Source: an uncultured Aquimarina sp. (GTDB lineage: Bacteria > Bacteroidota > Bacteroidia > Flavobacteriales > Flavobacteriaceae). From it: a stretch of DNA of 64,000 nt. Position 1 is the first letter of the stretch, and every line of letters begins with the position of its first letter. Positions 17,647 through 27,494 of the stretch are shown here, one piece after another. The translations under genes and the position numbers were made by a program. The DNA lies in contig CANMLS010000010.1 in assembly GCA_947498785.1 (NCBI GenBank), forward strand, positions 1-64,000, given 5' to 3'. Under the pieces are notes generated by a model. The model was given only the letters and a program-made list of their open reading frames with translations, did not search any database and had not been told where the DNA came from.

Positions 17647-20418
17647 TTATCTCTGATTATTCTTTGTCTTATCAAAAACAAAATCGATTACTTCCTGATG
17701 TCTTCGTTTGGATCTGGTTGCAGATCCTGCTGCTGGTGCTCCATAGGCCCTTCTACTTGCAAATCTAAATGTTTTTGCACTATCATAGTTCATTAACATA
17801 TGACTTAATGCCCCCATATTGCGTGGCTCTTCTTGTGCCCAAACTACCTCATCTGCTTTATATTTCTTAATCAATTTATCCATTTCGGCAGCTGGTATAG
17901 GAAAAAGTTGTTCTATTCTTACCAACGCAACATCTTTTCTACCTTGTTTCTCTTTCTCTTCTAATAAGTCATAATAGAATTTTCCAGTACAAAAGACCAA
18001 TGATTTTACATGTGTAGCTTTTGCATCAGCATCATCGATAATCGTTTGAAAACTTCCAGTTGCAAATTCTTCTACAGATGAAACCGCTTTAGGATGACGC
18101 AACAAACTTTTTGGAGTAAATACAACTAATGGTTTACGATATTTTGCTTTCATTTGTCTACGAAGCAGATGAAACATATTAGCTGGCGTAGTCACATCGG
18201 CTACAAACATATTATCTTTGGCACAAAGCTGTAGATATCGTTCCATTCTAGCAGATGAATGTTCTGCTCCCTGGCCTTCATAACCATGAGGCAATAACAT
18301 CACAAGTCCATTTTGTAATTTCCATTTATCCTCAGCAGAAGAGATATATTGGTCAATCATGATTTGTGCACCATTACTAAAATCTCCAAATTGTGCTTCC
18401 CAAATCATCAATGTATCTGGACTGGCCATGGCATAACCATAGTCAAAACCTAATACACCATACTCAGACAATAATGAATTATACACATAGAAATCTCCTT
18501 GATCTCCATTTAGATGATTTAACAACAATACTTCTTCTTCACTATCTTCAACTTTTACGACAGCATGTCTATGAGAAAAAGTTCCTCTCTCAACATCTTG
18601 CCCACTCATTCTTACATCATAACCTTCTTTTAGCAAAGAACCATAAGCCAGCAATTCACCCATTGCCCAATCTAATTGATCACTTTCAAAAAACATTTTA
18701 TGTCTTTGATCAATCAATCGTTCTATTTTTCTAAGGAATTTTTTATCAGAAGGTAATTTTGTAATTACCTCTGCTATTTCTGTCAATTTATCTTTAGGAT
18801 ATGCAGTATCAACCGTCGCCATCATTTCATCTTCCTGTACTCTTTCAAAACCAGCCCATTCATCCTGCATGAATGGTGTAATTACTGTTTTTTCCTGTTT
18901 CCTTGAGTCTTCTAGTTCTTCTTCTAGAGATGCTTTATATTCTTTTTCTAGTTTAGATACATAATCAGTATCAATAATTCCCTCGGCAATTAATTTTTCT
19001 GCATAAATATCTCTTGGATTCTTATGCTTTGCTATAGCTTTATACAATTTTGGTTGTGTAAAACGTGGCTCATCTCCTTCATTATGTCCATACTTACGAT
19101 ATCCTAGCAAATCAATAAATACATCGCGTTTAAAGTTCATTCTAAAATCTAATGCAAAATTTGTAGCATGAACTACTGCTTCTGCATCATCAGCATTAAC
19201 GTGTAATACGGGAGACAGCGTTACTTTACCAACATCGGTACAATACGTAGAGGATCTTGCATCAAGATAATTAGTAGTAAACCCTATTTGGTTGTTTACT
19301 ACAATATGAATGGTACCTCCTGTTTTATAGCCATCCAAATTAGCCATTTGTACAATCTCATACACCAATCCTTGTCCCGCCACAGCAGCATCTCCATGTA
19401 CAATTATAGGGAGTACTTCTGATGTATTTTCCTGATAATGACGATCCTGCTTTGCTCTTGTAATACCCTCAACCACAGCTCCTACGGTTTCCAAATGTGA
19501 TGGGTTTGGAGCTATATTCATATTTATATCTTTCCCAGAATCGGTTTTACGTTTTGATGTCCATCCTAAGTGATATTTTACATCACCATCAAAAACAGTT
19601 TCTTCATAATCCTTACCATCGAATTCGCTAAAAATATCTTTAGGGCTTTTTCCAAAAATATTAGTAAGTGTACTCAAACGACCACGATGAGCCATTCCCA
19701 TTACAAATTCTTTTACTCCAAGATTTGCAGCTTTTTCTACTAGTGCATCCAAAGCAGGAATTAGAGATTCTCCTCCTTCAAGAGAAAATCGTTTTTGACC
19801 CACATATTTGGTATGCAAAAAACTCTCAAAAGAGACTGCTTGGTTTAGTTTTTTAAGAATATGTTTTTTCTGATCTGAAGAGAACTTAGTCCTGTTAGAA
19901 TTAAAATTAATTCTTCCCTGAATCCATTCTCGTTCTTCTGGATTACGAATATACATATACTCAATACCTACAGAGTCACAATATATTTCTTCTAGATGAA
20001 CTATTATGTTACTAAGTATATTAGGGCCTATTCCAATAATTTCTCCAGCATTAAACATAGTATTAAGATCAGCTTGACTGAGTCCAAAATTTTCTAATGC
20101 TAATGAAGGAGTATATTTTCTTCGATCTCTTACTGGGTTTGTTTTGGTAAACAAATGTCCACGAGTTCTATATGCATCAATCAGCCTTACAACCTGAAAT
20201 TCTTTCTGTACATTCTCGGGAACTACAACTGTTTCTTCAGATGCCTTCTCGACATATATAGTTTCTCCTGATTCATTGGTATTTTCTAATCCAAAATCAA
20301 AGCCCTGAAAAAAAGCTCTCCAACTAGGTTCGACACTATCGGGGTTTTGCAGATACTGATCGTATAAATCTGCAAAAAATGCGGTATTAGCCGCATTTAA
20401 AAATGAATATTTATCCAT
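17647..20418 (-). CDS. sucA: 2-oxoglutarate dehydrogenase E1 component
   Basis: Thiamine-diphosphate-dependent E1 of the 2-oxoglutarate dehydrogenase complex, 923 aa. It has the N-terminal E2-binding segment (FFADLYDQYLQNP, WRAFFQGF), the substrate-site MAHRGRLSTL, the ThDP/Mg motif GDAAVAGQG with NNQIGFTTN, and the transketolase-like pyrimidine domain (about 590-790) with HGYEGQGAEHSSAR. The C-terminal domain contains WAQEEPRNMGA. The size matches bacterial SucA. Its promoter region is shared with a divergent gene for an outer-membrane barrel protein. Confidence 0.97.
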   Translation of the reverse strand: MDKYSFLNAANTAFFADLYDQYLQNPDSVEPSWRAFFQGFDFGLENTNESGETIYVEKASEETVVVPENVQKEFQVVRLIDAYRTRGHLFTKTNPVRDRRKYTPSLALENFGLSQADLNTMFNAGEIIGIGPNILSNIIVHLEEIYCDSVGIEYMYIRNPEEREWIQGRINFNSNRTKFSSDQKKHILKKLNQAVSFESFLHTKYVGQKRFSLEGGESLIPALDALVEKAANLGVKEFVMGMAHRGRLSTLTNIFGKSPKDIFSEFDGKDYEETVFDGDVKYHLGWTSKRKTDSGKDINMNIAPNPSHLETVGAVVEGITRAKQDRHYQENTSEVLPIIVHGDAAVAGQGLVYEIVQMANLDGYKTGGTIHIVVNNQIGFTTNYLDARSSTYCTDVGKVTLSPVLHVNADDAEAVVHATNFALDFRMNFKRDVFIDLLGYRKYGHNEGDEPRFTQPKLYKAIAKHKNPRDIYAEKLIAEGIIDTDYVSKLEKEYKASLEEELEDSRKQEKTVITPFMQDEWAGFERVQEDEMMATVDTAYPKDKLTEIAEVITKLPSDKKFLRKIERLIDQRHKMFFESDQLDWAMGELLAYGSLLKEGYDVRMSGQDVERGTFSHRHAVVKVEDSEEEVLLLNHLNGDQGDFYVYNSLLSEYGVLGFDYGYAMASPDTLMIWEAQFGDFSNGAQIMIDQYISSAEDKWKLQNGLVMLLPHGYEGQGAEHSSARMERYLQLCAKDNMFVADVTTPANMFHLLRRQMKAKYRKPLVVFTPKSLLRHPKAVSSVEEFATGSFQTIIDDADAKATHVKSLVFCTGKFYYDLLEEKEKQGRKDVALVRIEQLFPIPAAEMDKLIKKYKADEVVWAQEEPRNMGALSHMLMNYDSAKTFRFASRRAYGAPAAGSATRSKRRHQEVIDFVFDKTKNNQR

Positions 20419-20457
20419 ATGTAGGTATTCAACTGCCTTTTAAATAATAAAACGCCA

Positions 20458-20465
20458 CAAAAATA
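20458..20465 (-). promoter_or_regulatory. Candidate -7 box for sucA
   Basis: On the minus strand TATTTTTG (plus-strand 20458-20465) matches TAnnTTTG, 39 bp upstream of the sucA ATG. No good TTG -33 was seen at the standard spacing. Confidence 0.45.
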
Positions 20466-20532
20466 CAACAATTACGGTATATTAAGTATTGAATTATTTA
20501 TATTTATCTTGCAATTTTTTATAAAATTAACA

Positions 20533-21063
20533 ATGAAAGTAAACAGTTATCAAAATATTAGAATTTTTGTATTAGTACTTTTTATTTTATTTTCCTTACA
20601 AAAAAGTTCTGCTCAATATGACGACTTTTGGTCTAACGTTAGATTTGGTGGAAATATTGGATTTGGTATTTCAGGAAATACTTTTAGTGGTGTTATTGCT
20701 CCTTCTGCTGTTTATGATTTTAATGAATTCTTTAGTGCTGGATTAGGTTTGAATTTTGGATATACAGATGGATTGAATTTTACAGGCACTAATTATGGTG
20801 GAAGTATTATTGCATTATTTAACCCTATTCAAGAGATACAGGCTTCTGCCGAATTTGAGCAAATGGGAGTAAGCAGAACTATTGACAGAGATATCCCCAA
20901 CCTTGAAAATTATAAAGAAAACTATTGGTACCCCGCTTTGTTTGTCGGATTAGGTTATAGGATAAACTTTGTAAGTGTTGGACTTAGGTATGATGTATTG
21001 TATGATGAGACCAAAAGTATATATGCAAATGCTTATGCTCCATTTGTAAGAGTCTTTTTTTAA
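20533..21063 (+). CDS. Small outer-membrane beta-barrel protein next to sucA
   Basis: Exported protein with a signal peptide ending near SSAQ, followed by alternating Gly/aromatic strands (VRFGGNIGFGI, AGLGLNFGY, FVGLGYRINFVSVGLRYDVLY) and a terminal Phe (FVRVFF), the pattern of an outer-membrane beta-barrel. Close homologues in flavobacteria also sit divergently beside sucA, and from memory some carry the name alpha-ketoglutarate decarboxylase. Nothing here supports that enzyme: the protein is about 176 aa and has no ThDP motif. The start at 20533 (MKVNSYQN) is preferred over a frame open from 20509 because it places the signal peptide first. Confidence 0.75.
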   Translation: MKVNSYQNIRIFVLVLFILFSLQKSSAQYDDFWSNVRFGGNIGFGISGNTFSGVIAPSAVYDFNEFFSAGLGLNFGYTDGLNFTGTNYGGSIIALFNPIQEIQASAEFEQMGVSRTIDRDIPNLENYKENYWYPALFVGLGYRINFVSVGLRYDVLYDETKSIYANAYAPFVRVFF

Positions 21064-21681
21064 GAAACAAGAGCTGATCTAGATAACCATCCTTGCTATC
21101 TATAATTTTCATTTGTTATCTAAAATTCTTATGTGATTATTTTCAATCTTGATGTTGCAAAAGCACCATTCTTAGGCAATTGTGTATACAACGTTTCATT
21201 TTACATATACAGCATAGTTAAAATCCTTACATCGGTAGTACTAGGTGAATTCTACTCCAATCAAATCGTACCACCGAAGTTTGATATGCATAAAATGAAA
21301 TACTATCATCCTCTACAGATTGCCCTTGCAATCTAAAACTATGAGTGTTTCACCAAACGAATACTATAAAGTTGATTCCCCGCTATAGATTCTACTATCA
21401 CATAAATATTAAGAAATATTGGAAATACCCCAATGACAATACTTCTACGCTCATAATATTGTTTTTTTGTGATTTTCATGCATTAAAGATGGTAGGGTTT
21501 CTCATTACATACTCGTTAGACATATACAAGGTATATACATGGTTCTTGGGGTAGACTTATGCGTTAATAAACATATACTTTTCTTTCCCTAGTGTTAATA
21601 TGCAGTCGTAACTGTATAAAAAATACTTAAGAAATACTTTTAAGAGCATGAACTCAATACCTAAAACACAAACTGTAGAAA
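21064..21681 (+). other. 618-bp gap with no supportable gene
   Basis: Two short plus-strand open frames (21133-21336 and 21345-21554) have no recognisable family and no signal or start context. A minus-strand piece around 21220-21340 (YAYQTSVVRFDWSRIHLVLP) has coding-like composition but no start or continuation. This may be an eroded gene; no terminator or RNA was recognised. Confidence 0.3.
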
Positions 21682-22080
21682 ATGAAAAACTTTACACTAT
21701 TATCTTTTTTAGCAACCTTCACTTGTCTAATTTTTATCTCTTCCTGTTCTGGATCCAAAGAAGTTTTATCCGCAGACCCCAGTGCCACAAGCAAATATTA
21801 TAAAATAAAGAAAAAAGAGAATCCAGCTATAATCGTTGACAACATGTCAAATCTTGATGAAATAGCGCTACAAGTAAACCATATTATCGAAAAATACACT
21901 GGTAATCCAATCAATAATTTTGCTCTGTCCAAAATTATGAAAACCGAGAATGGATACCATTGGAGATTTTTAAATGTAAAAACTGGTAAAAGCTATATTG
22001 CTTCAACAAATAACAAATTTAAATCTGTTATTATTTACGAGAAACCCAAAGAAAAAAAACAAATCATTACCAATTTATAA
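21682..22080 (+). CDS. Small predicted lipoprotein
   Basis: Protein of 132 aa with a lipoprotein signal: a hydrophobic stretch followed by FISSCSGSK (lipobox Cys at residue 22). The mature part is basic, with a helix-like region LDEIALQVNHIIEKYTG, then KTENGYHWRFLNVKTGKSY. I do not recognise the family. It is convergent with the next gene, 18 bp away. Confidence 0.6.
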   Translation: MKNFTLLSFLATFTCLIFISSCSGSKEVLSADPSATSKYYKIKKKENPAIIVDNMSNLDEIALQVNHIIEKYTGNPINNFALSKIMKTENGYHWRFLNVKTGKSYIASTNNKFKSVIIYEKPKEKKQIITNL

Positions 22081-22098
22081 CGCTCTGTTTTAATGACA

Positions 22099-22725
22099 TC
22101 ACCACATATGAAAAATGCAAGCTCGTTTTCTGTTAGTATAATTCTGTAATCTTGTTTCTGCCTTTCTAAGTAATCTATATTTATAACGTATGTCCTCTAC
22201 ATCTTCGATACAATTACCTTTTTCAAAAACCAAGGCTTCAAAATACTCTTGATTCCATTTACTCATTTTTTCTCCATGTATTCTTTCATAACACACCGTA
22301 ACATGTCTCTTTTCAAAGAACATTCTGTTTTCAATAACTTCTATAACTTTTTCTATTGTAGTTGACGACGATCCTTGAGAACTTTTCAGATAAAGAGAAT
22401 TTAAGTGTACAATTTCAGAAATTGAAGTCTTTAATCTTAATGTATCTTTTTGTATGAAATAATTCTCCAAAAATGTATCATTACCAAAACCCTGTTTATA
22501 GATATGTTGTATCAATTTCAATTCCTTTTCTTGAAGGTAAAATTCTATTCTTCCTGAGAAACTTTCAGAACACTCATAATATTTAGTTCTATTTTTAATC
22601 ATTGTATCTTTCTGTGTCAATCTACTCAAGAACTCTTCATATGAATTATTTACTTTATCAAAAGTATCTTGACCATAACTAAAAGTCCAAAGGAATAAAA
22701 ATAAAATACTAGCATATCGTTTCAT
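22099..22725 (-). CDS. Exported hypothetical protein
   Basis: 208 aa with a signal peptide (MKRYASILFLFLWTFSYGQ), then a mixed charged region with two Cys (YYECSESF, CYERIHG) and a basic C-terminus. No family recognised. The start at 22725 was chosen because the longer frame (from 22773) overlaps the upstream gene and buries the signal peptide; with it the two genes are 14 bp apart. It is last in the row polyprenyl synthase - small protein - this gene. Confidence 0.6.
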   Translation of the reverse strand: MKRYASILFLFLWTFSYGQDTFDKVNNSYEEFLSRLTQKDTMIKNRTKYYECSESFSGRIEFYLQEKELKLIQHIYKQGFGNDTFLENYFIQKDTLRLKTSISEIVHLNSLYLKSSQGSSSTTIEKVIEVIENRMFFEKRHVTVCYERIHGEKMSKWNQEYFEALVFEKGNCIEDVEDIRYKYRLLRKAETRLQNYTNRKRACIFHMW

Positions 22726-22739
22726 AAGCCTTATGGGTT

Positions 22740-23093
22740 TTATAACATATTTCGGTAACATACTTTTTGCCATTCTCGCTCTAAGATTAAATATGTTGCA
22801 TATTCTGCTATAGCATTACTATCTTCTAGATTAGTGTTTTTGATCTTTGCTTCAGAGACATCAACTGCGTATAAGAGATTTATATAGTCATTAAATGTAT
22901 TTTGTAATTTCTCGTTAAGCAAATCTCTTATTTCGTGAAACACCTTTAATGGATCGATATTTTTAATCCTATAATCTATACCTGCTCGATTAATATCTTT
23001 CTGTATTTGAACCAAAAATTGCGAATACAACTTAGAATCAACCACTTCATCCAATAATTGCTTTGCAGATGTTAAATTATTCTTGTTAGACAC
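22740..23093 (-). CDS. Conserved hypothetical protein following polyprenyl synthase
   Basis: 117-aa, mostly helical, soluble protein with no signal peptide or metal motif (SAKQLLDEVVDSKLYSQFL, FHEIRDLLNEKLQNTF). Its start overlaps the end of the polyprenyl synthase gene by 8 bp in another frame, which suggests coupled translation and a linked role. The function is unknown. Confidence 0.7.
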   Translation of the reverse strand: MSNKNNLTSAKQLLDEVVDSKLYSQFLVQIQKDINRAGIDYRIKNIDPLKVFHEIRDLLNEKLQNTFNDYINLLYAVDVSEAKIKNTNLEDSNAIAEYATYLILEREWQKVCYRNML

Positions 23094-24060
23094 TTCTATT
23101 CATTAATGATGAACCAAATAGTTTAAGTATTGATTTTTTATCATCTGTAATGGGTAAACCATCCAAAACCTCAAAAGCTTCCTTAGTATATTTCTCTATT
23201 TCTAATCGTGTTTTATCTTTTGCTCCAGTAGTTTCAAAAATATGTTTTACTGTACTTATTTTCTCTGAAGGATCGTCTGGATTAAGAGAAAACAATCCTT
23301 TTAATTGTTTTTGTTCATCTTTACTAGCAAACTCTAATGCTTTCAGATATAAAATAGTCTTTTTATTTTCAATAATATCTCCTCCTACTTGTTTGCCAAA
23401 AGTTTCTGGATCACCAAATGCATCCAAATAATCATCCTGAAGTTGAAACGCTAGCCCTAGTAATCTACCAAAATCATATATTGATGATTTACTACCTTTA
23501 CTTACTCCAGCTATTATAGCTCCCATTTGCATCGCAGCTCCCACCAAAACAGCTGTTTTATATTCGATCATTTTGATGTATTCGGGAATGGTTACATCAT
23601 CTCTGGTTTCAAAATCAATATCATATTGTTGTCCTTCGCATACTTCCATTGCAGTTTTAGTAAACAGTTTGGCTAATTCCTTAAAAGTATCTCCCTCATA
23701 ATTCTCAAACAATTGATATGCATTAATCAACATAGCATCTCCCGAAAGAATTCCTGTATTTATATCCCATTTTTCATGAACAGTTTCTTTTCCCCGCCTA
23801 AGAGGAGCGTCATCCATAATGTCATCATGGATTAATGAAAAGTTATGAAAAACTTCTATTGCTAATGCAGCATCAAGAGCATCTTTATATGATCCTCCAA
23901 AAATTTCAGAAGCCATTAACACCAAAGTAGGTCGCAATCGTTTTCCTCCTAAATTAAGAATATAAGAAATAGGCTCATAAAGATTCTTGGGGTTTTTGAT
24001 AATTGTTTTCTTAGACAGGTATTGCAAAAAGTACCCTTGATAATCAGAAATTGTATGCAC
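23086..24060 (-). CDS. Polyprenyl (probably geranylgeranyl) diphosphate synthase
   Basis: Trans-isoprenyl diphosphate synthase joining IPP units to an allylic primer. The first Asp-rich motif is DDIMD (79-83) followed by PLRRG; the second is DDYLD (about 209-213). The first motif has no two-residue insert, and the residue five places before it is Phe74 while the one four places before is Ser75. In known family rules this pattern fits a C20 (GGPP) product better than bacterial FPP synthase. It works downstream of the mevalonate genes at 10-12.4 kb. The 324-aa length is normal. It is divergent from the efflux-operon regulator. Confidence 0.93.
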   Translation of the reverse strand: MHTISDYQGYFLQYLSKKTIIKNPKNLYEPISYILNLGGKRLRPTLVLMASEIFGGSYKDALDAALAIEVFHNFSLIHDDIMDDAPLRRGKETVHEKWDINTGILSGDAMLINAYQLFENYEGDTFKELAKLFTKTAMEVCEGQQYDIDFETRDDVTIPEYIKMIEYKTAVLVGAAMQMGAIIAGVSKGSKSSIYDFGRLLGLAFQLQDDYLDAFGDPETFGKQVGGDIIENKKTILYLKALEFASKDEQKQLKGLFSLNPDDPSEKISTVKHIFETTGAKDKTRLEIEKYTKEAFEVLDGLPITDDKKSILKLFGSSLMNRSV

Positions 24061-24200
24061 AGTGGTTTTTTTATGCTAAAGTAACTCAAACTTTTTTAAA
24101 AAATAAAGCTAATCACATTGCAGAGTCAAAACACCTGTTAATACAACAAGATCAAAATTTACTCAAGTGTTAAAAAATTGTAAAACCTAGGAAACTTCTA

Positions 24201-24230
24201 TTGTTTTTTTAGTTTCCGTATGTATTTTTG
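24201..24230 (+). promoter_or_regulatory. Flavobacterial-type promoter of the efflux operon
   Basis: TTG at 24201-24203, a 19-bp spacer, then TATTTTTG at 24223-24230: an exact fit to the Bacteroidota consensus TTG-N19-TAnnTTTG, 24 bp before the TetR-family gene start. It should drive the whole TetR-TolC-adaptor-RND operon, so the regulator is probably autoregulated. Confidence 0.65.
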
Positions 24231-24254
24231 CCCTCAAAATAAGATCAACCTCTA

Positions 24255-24851
24255 ATGAAAGAGAAAATAATAGAAAAAGCCAATGACCTGTTTCTAAATC
24301 TAGGTTTTAAAAGTGTCACGATGGATGATCTGGCCTCAGAAATGGGTATCTCCAAAAAGACCATATATACGCATTTTCAGAACAAGACCAATCTGGTAGA
24401 GGCCACAACTAATCATTTGTTCTGTACTATATCAAATGGTATTAATAGCATTTTGAATGCAAATTTTGACCCAATAGAAGAGTTATACGCAATAAAGGCT
24501 TTCGTAATGCATCATCTAAAAAATGAAAAAGCAGCTCCGATATATCAATTAGAAAAATATTATCCTAAAATACATGAAGGATTAAAAGCAAGACAATTTG
24601 AAGTTTTTCAAAGATGTGTTGTTGACAACCTTAAAAGAGGAATTGAAACCGGTGTTTTTAGAAAAAATATAAATATTGAATTTATATCGCGCATATATTT
24701 TATAGGCACTAACGGAATAAAAGACAAAGTAATGTTTCCTAATCAACTATTTCCAGTAGCTCAACTTATGAATAACTATTTAGAATATCATATTCTCGGC
24801 ATTACCACAGAAAAAGGACGTACAATTTTAAACAATCTTATAAAAGACTAA
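24255..24851 (+). CDS. TetR/AcrR-family regulator of the efflux operon
   Basis: 198-aa DNA-binding repressor: an N-terminal TetR helix-turn-helix (residues 1-50, with VTMDDLASEMGISKKTIYTHF) and a variable C-terminal ligand domain. It is first in an operon with a TolC-like protein (5 bp gap), an adaptor and an RND pump, so it most likely represses these genes and is released by a pump substrate. Confidence 0.93.
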   Translation: MKEKIIEKANDLFLNLGFKSVTMDDLASEMGISKKTIYTHFQNKTNLVEATTNHLFCTISNGINSILNANFDPIEELYAIKAFVMHHLKNEKAAPIYQLEKYYPKIHEGLKARQFEVFQRCVVDNLKRGIETGVFRKNINIEFISRIYFIGTNGIKDKVMFPNQLFPVAQLMNNYLEYHILGITTEKGRTILNNLIKD

Positions 24852-24856
24852 CACCT

Positions 24857-26221
24857 ATGAGAAACAACCTTTGGTTAATTTGTTTAGGTTGGCTATTCAG
24901 TGTCTCAATACAGGCACAGCAACCACCAGTTAATTCTTCATATTCATTCACATTGGATGAAGCTATAGAATTTGCACTTGAGAATAGCTACCAATCTATA
25001 AACGCCAGACGAGATGTTGCAAAAGCATTAAAAAGAAAATGGGAAGCTACAGCAAGTGGTCTTCCTCAAATTGAGGGTGCTATTGATTATCAAAATCAAT
25101 TAAAACAACCCGTTACCCTTATTCCTGGTGAGGTAGCAGGTGGCACTCCTGGAACTTTTGTTCCTGTAGTCTTTGGAACCAAACAACAAGCATCTGCGAC
25201 AGCAACATTAAGGCAACTTATTTTTGACGGTTCTTATCTTGTTGGTCTTCAAGCTGCAAAAAGTTTTCTACAATATAGTGATGATATTGAGGAAAAAACA
25301 CAACTCGAAGTACGCAAAGGTGTAATTAATGCTTATGGTAGTGTGTTGGTTGCTCAAGAAAGCGTACAGATTCTTAAAAACAATGTAGCTGCTCTTGAAA
25401 AAAATTATCAGGAAACCAAAAAGATTTTTGAAAATGGACTTGCAGAAGAGGAAGATGTAGAACAATTACAAATCACTCTTTTACAGATTCAAAATCAGTT
25501 AAGCAATACAGAACGTCTAGAAAAAATCGCCCTACAAATGTTTAATTTGACCTTGGGAATCGATGTGAATTCGAATACTGTTCTTTCTGAAGATTTAGAC
25601 AATTTGGTAATGAAAAATACAGACCAATCTGTAATCACTAAACCTTTTATTTTAGAAAATAATATAGATTATAGATTAGCTTACCTTCTTACTGAACAGA
25701 CTCGACTAGAATTAAAATTAGAAAAAAGCAAAGCCTTACCGAGATTATCGGCTTTTGTAAATTACGGTACTTCTGCATTTGATGATGATTTTATTTTCTT
25801 TGACAGTCAAACCAGATGGTTTCAATCCTCTATATTAGGTGCTAGTTTGACCATTCCTATTTTTAGCTCATTAAGTAGAAGTTCTCGAACTCAACAAGCC
25901 AAAATAGCAGATGAACAATCAAAAACCGATTTTTTAAGAACACAACAAGAAATAAAACTTCAGTATGATACTGCTATAAATGATTTCAAATTTTCTATAG
26001 AAAGCTATGATACTGCAAAACAAAATTTAACACTTGCAGAACGTATTGAGAAAAAGAATCAAATTAAATACTCAGAAGGTCTTGCTACCAGTTTTGAATT
26101 AAGACAAGCTCAATTACAATTGTATTCTTCACAGAATGATGCATTAAATGCTATGCTTGAGATTATCAATAAAAAAGCTGAATTAGAAACGATTTTAAAT
26201 ACACCAAATACTAATAATTAA
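24857..26221 (+). CDS. TolC-family outer membrane efflux protein
   Basis: Outer-membrane channel of a tripartite efflux system, 454 aa. The signal peptide ends near SIQAQ, followed by two OEP repeats with long helices rich in Gln/Glu/Lys (about 60-220 and 260-445), including SFTLDEAIEFALENS and the C-terminal GLATSFELRQAQLQL. It follows the TetR gene by 5 bp and precedes the adaptor gene by about 100 bp. Confidence 0.92.
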   Translation: MRNNLWLICLGWLFSVSIQAQQPPVNSSYSFTLDEAIEFALENSYQSINARRDVAKALKRKWEATASGLPQIEGAIDYQNQLKQPVTLIPGEVAGGTPGTFVPVVFGTKQQASATATLRQLIFDGSYLVGLQAAKSFLQYSDDIEEKTQLEVRKGVINAYGSVLVAQESVQILKNNVAALEKNYQETKKIFENGLAEEEDVEQLQITLLQIQNQLSNTERLEKIALQMFNLTLGIDVNSNTVLSEDLDNLVMKNTDQSVITKPFILENNIDYRLAYLLTEQTRLELKLEKSKALPRLSAFVNYGTSAFDDDFIFFDSQTRWFQSSILGASLTIPIFSSLSRSSRTQQAKIADEQSKTDFLRTQQEIKLQYDTAINDFKFSIESYDTAKQNLTLAERIEKKNQIKYSEGLATSFELRQAQLQLYSSQNDALNAMLEIINKKAELETILNTPNTNN

Positions 26222-26319
26222 CCATATTATGAAATAAGCCAAGTCTACTAAGTTGAAAACAACCTAAAAGAGTACTGGCGATTCCATTTGACTATTGAAA
26301 AACAACAAAATATAAACAA

Positions 26320-27486
26320 ATGAAAAAGATACTTACCATACTATCCATATCTCTTCTTATCATTTCATGTGGACAAGATAGTGCCAAGTCAATCGACAAA
26401 GTCATAGAAGACAGTAATTTGGCAGCAATTCGGGCCAAAAGAACCGAAGTTGTAGCAGAGCAACAAGCTGTTGCTGATAAATTAAAACAACTGGATGAAG
26501 CTATCGCTTTATTAGATTCTGTAAAAAAACTTCCATTAGTAACTACAATTATGGCGAAGGACACTTTGTTTAATCATTATTTGGAGTTACAAGGAAATGT
26601 AGAAACCAAAAAAAACATTGTACTTTATCCAGAGATGAGTGGTATTCTTACCCGAGTTTATGTTAAAAAAGGACAAAAGGTATCCAAAGGACAGATACTT
26701 GCTAGAATCGATGATGGTGGATTAAGTCAACAATTATCACAGATAGAAGTACAAACACAATTAGCAAAAACTACTTTTGATCGTCAAAAAAGACTTTGGG
26801 ATCAGAAAATCGGTTCAGAAATACAATATTTGGAAGCGAAGACCAATTTTGAGGCACAGCAAAATGCTGTAAACCAAATCAAACGTCAATTAGCAAAAAC
26901 AACTATAAACGCTCCGTTTTCTGGAATTATTGATGACGTAATAACTGAGCAAGGAAGTGTTGCAACTCCAGGACAAACAGCCATAATACGTATCGTTAAC
27001 CTCAATGATATGTATATCGAAACTGAAGTTCCCGAACGTTATATTCCAAATATTACTAAAGGTAAAAATGTAGAAGTGTATTTCCCTGTTCTAGGAAAAA
27101 CGATTACTACAAAAATTCGTCAGGTTGGTAATTATATCAATCCAAACAATCGATCCTTTACTGTAGAAGTTAGTATTCCCTCAGAAGGAGGAACAGTTAA
27201 ACCTAATCTTACTGCCAAAGTAAAAATAAACGACTATACAAATGAGAAGGCTATATTGATACCTCAAAGTATTATTTCTGAAAATGCCGAAGGGGATCAA
27301 TATACGTATGTTACTTCTGAAAAAGATGCACAAAATATAGCACAAGCCAGAAGAGTAATTATAAAGACCGGAAAAACACAAGGCGACTTTATTGAAATCA
27401 TAGAAGGTATTACCAATGGTGATGCTATTATCAGTGAAGGTGCAAGAAGTGTAAAAGATGGTCAAAAAGTTAAAATTTTAAACTAA
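26320..27486 (+). CDS. RND efflux periplasmic adaptor (lipoprotein)
   Basis: Membrane-fusion protein linking the RND pump to the TolC-like channel, 388 aa. It has a lipobox at SLLIISCGQ (Cys17), then a helical hairpin start (QQAVADKLKQLDEAIALLDS), a biotinyl/lipoyl-like half (YVKKGQKVSKGQILARIDD), alpha-hairpin (about 140-190), second lipoyl half (TINAPFSGIIDDVITEQGS) and beta-barrel/membrane-proximal domains. It is followed 8 bp later by the pump gene. Confidence 0.93.
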   Translation: MKKILTILSISLLIISCGQDSAKSIDKVIEDSNLAAIRAKRTEVVAEQQAVADKLKQLDEAIALLDSVKKLPLVTTIMAKDTLFNHYLELQGNVETKKNIVLYPEMSGILTRVYVKKGQKVSKGQILARIDDGGLSQQLSQIEVQTQLAKTTFDRQKRLWDQKIGSEIQYLEAKTNFEAQQNAVNQIKRQLAKTTINAPFSGIIDDVITEQGSVATPGQTAIIRIVNLNDMYIETEVPERYIPNITKGKNVEVYFPVLGKTITTKIRQVGNYINPNNRSFTVEVSIPSEGGTVKPNLTAKVKINDYTNEKAILIPQSIISENAEGDQYTYVTSEKDAQNIAQARRVIIKTGKTQGDFIEIIEGITNGDAIISEGARSVKDGQKVKILN

Positions 27487-27494
27487 CATACCCT

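Noticed and set aside
20533..21063. Alpha-ketoglutarate decarboxylase as the product name
   Set aside because: Only about 176 aa, with a signal peptide and beta-barrel pattern; no ThDP-binding or catalytic motif. The name would rest on the neighbour sucA only.
21133..21554. Two small plus-strand ORFs in the 618-bp gap
   Set aside because: No signal peptide, family or start context, and their composition does not look coding.
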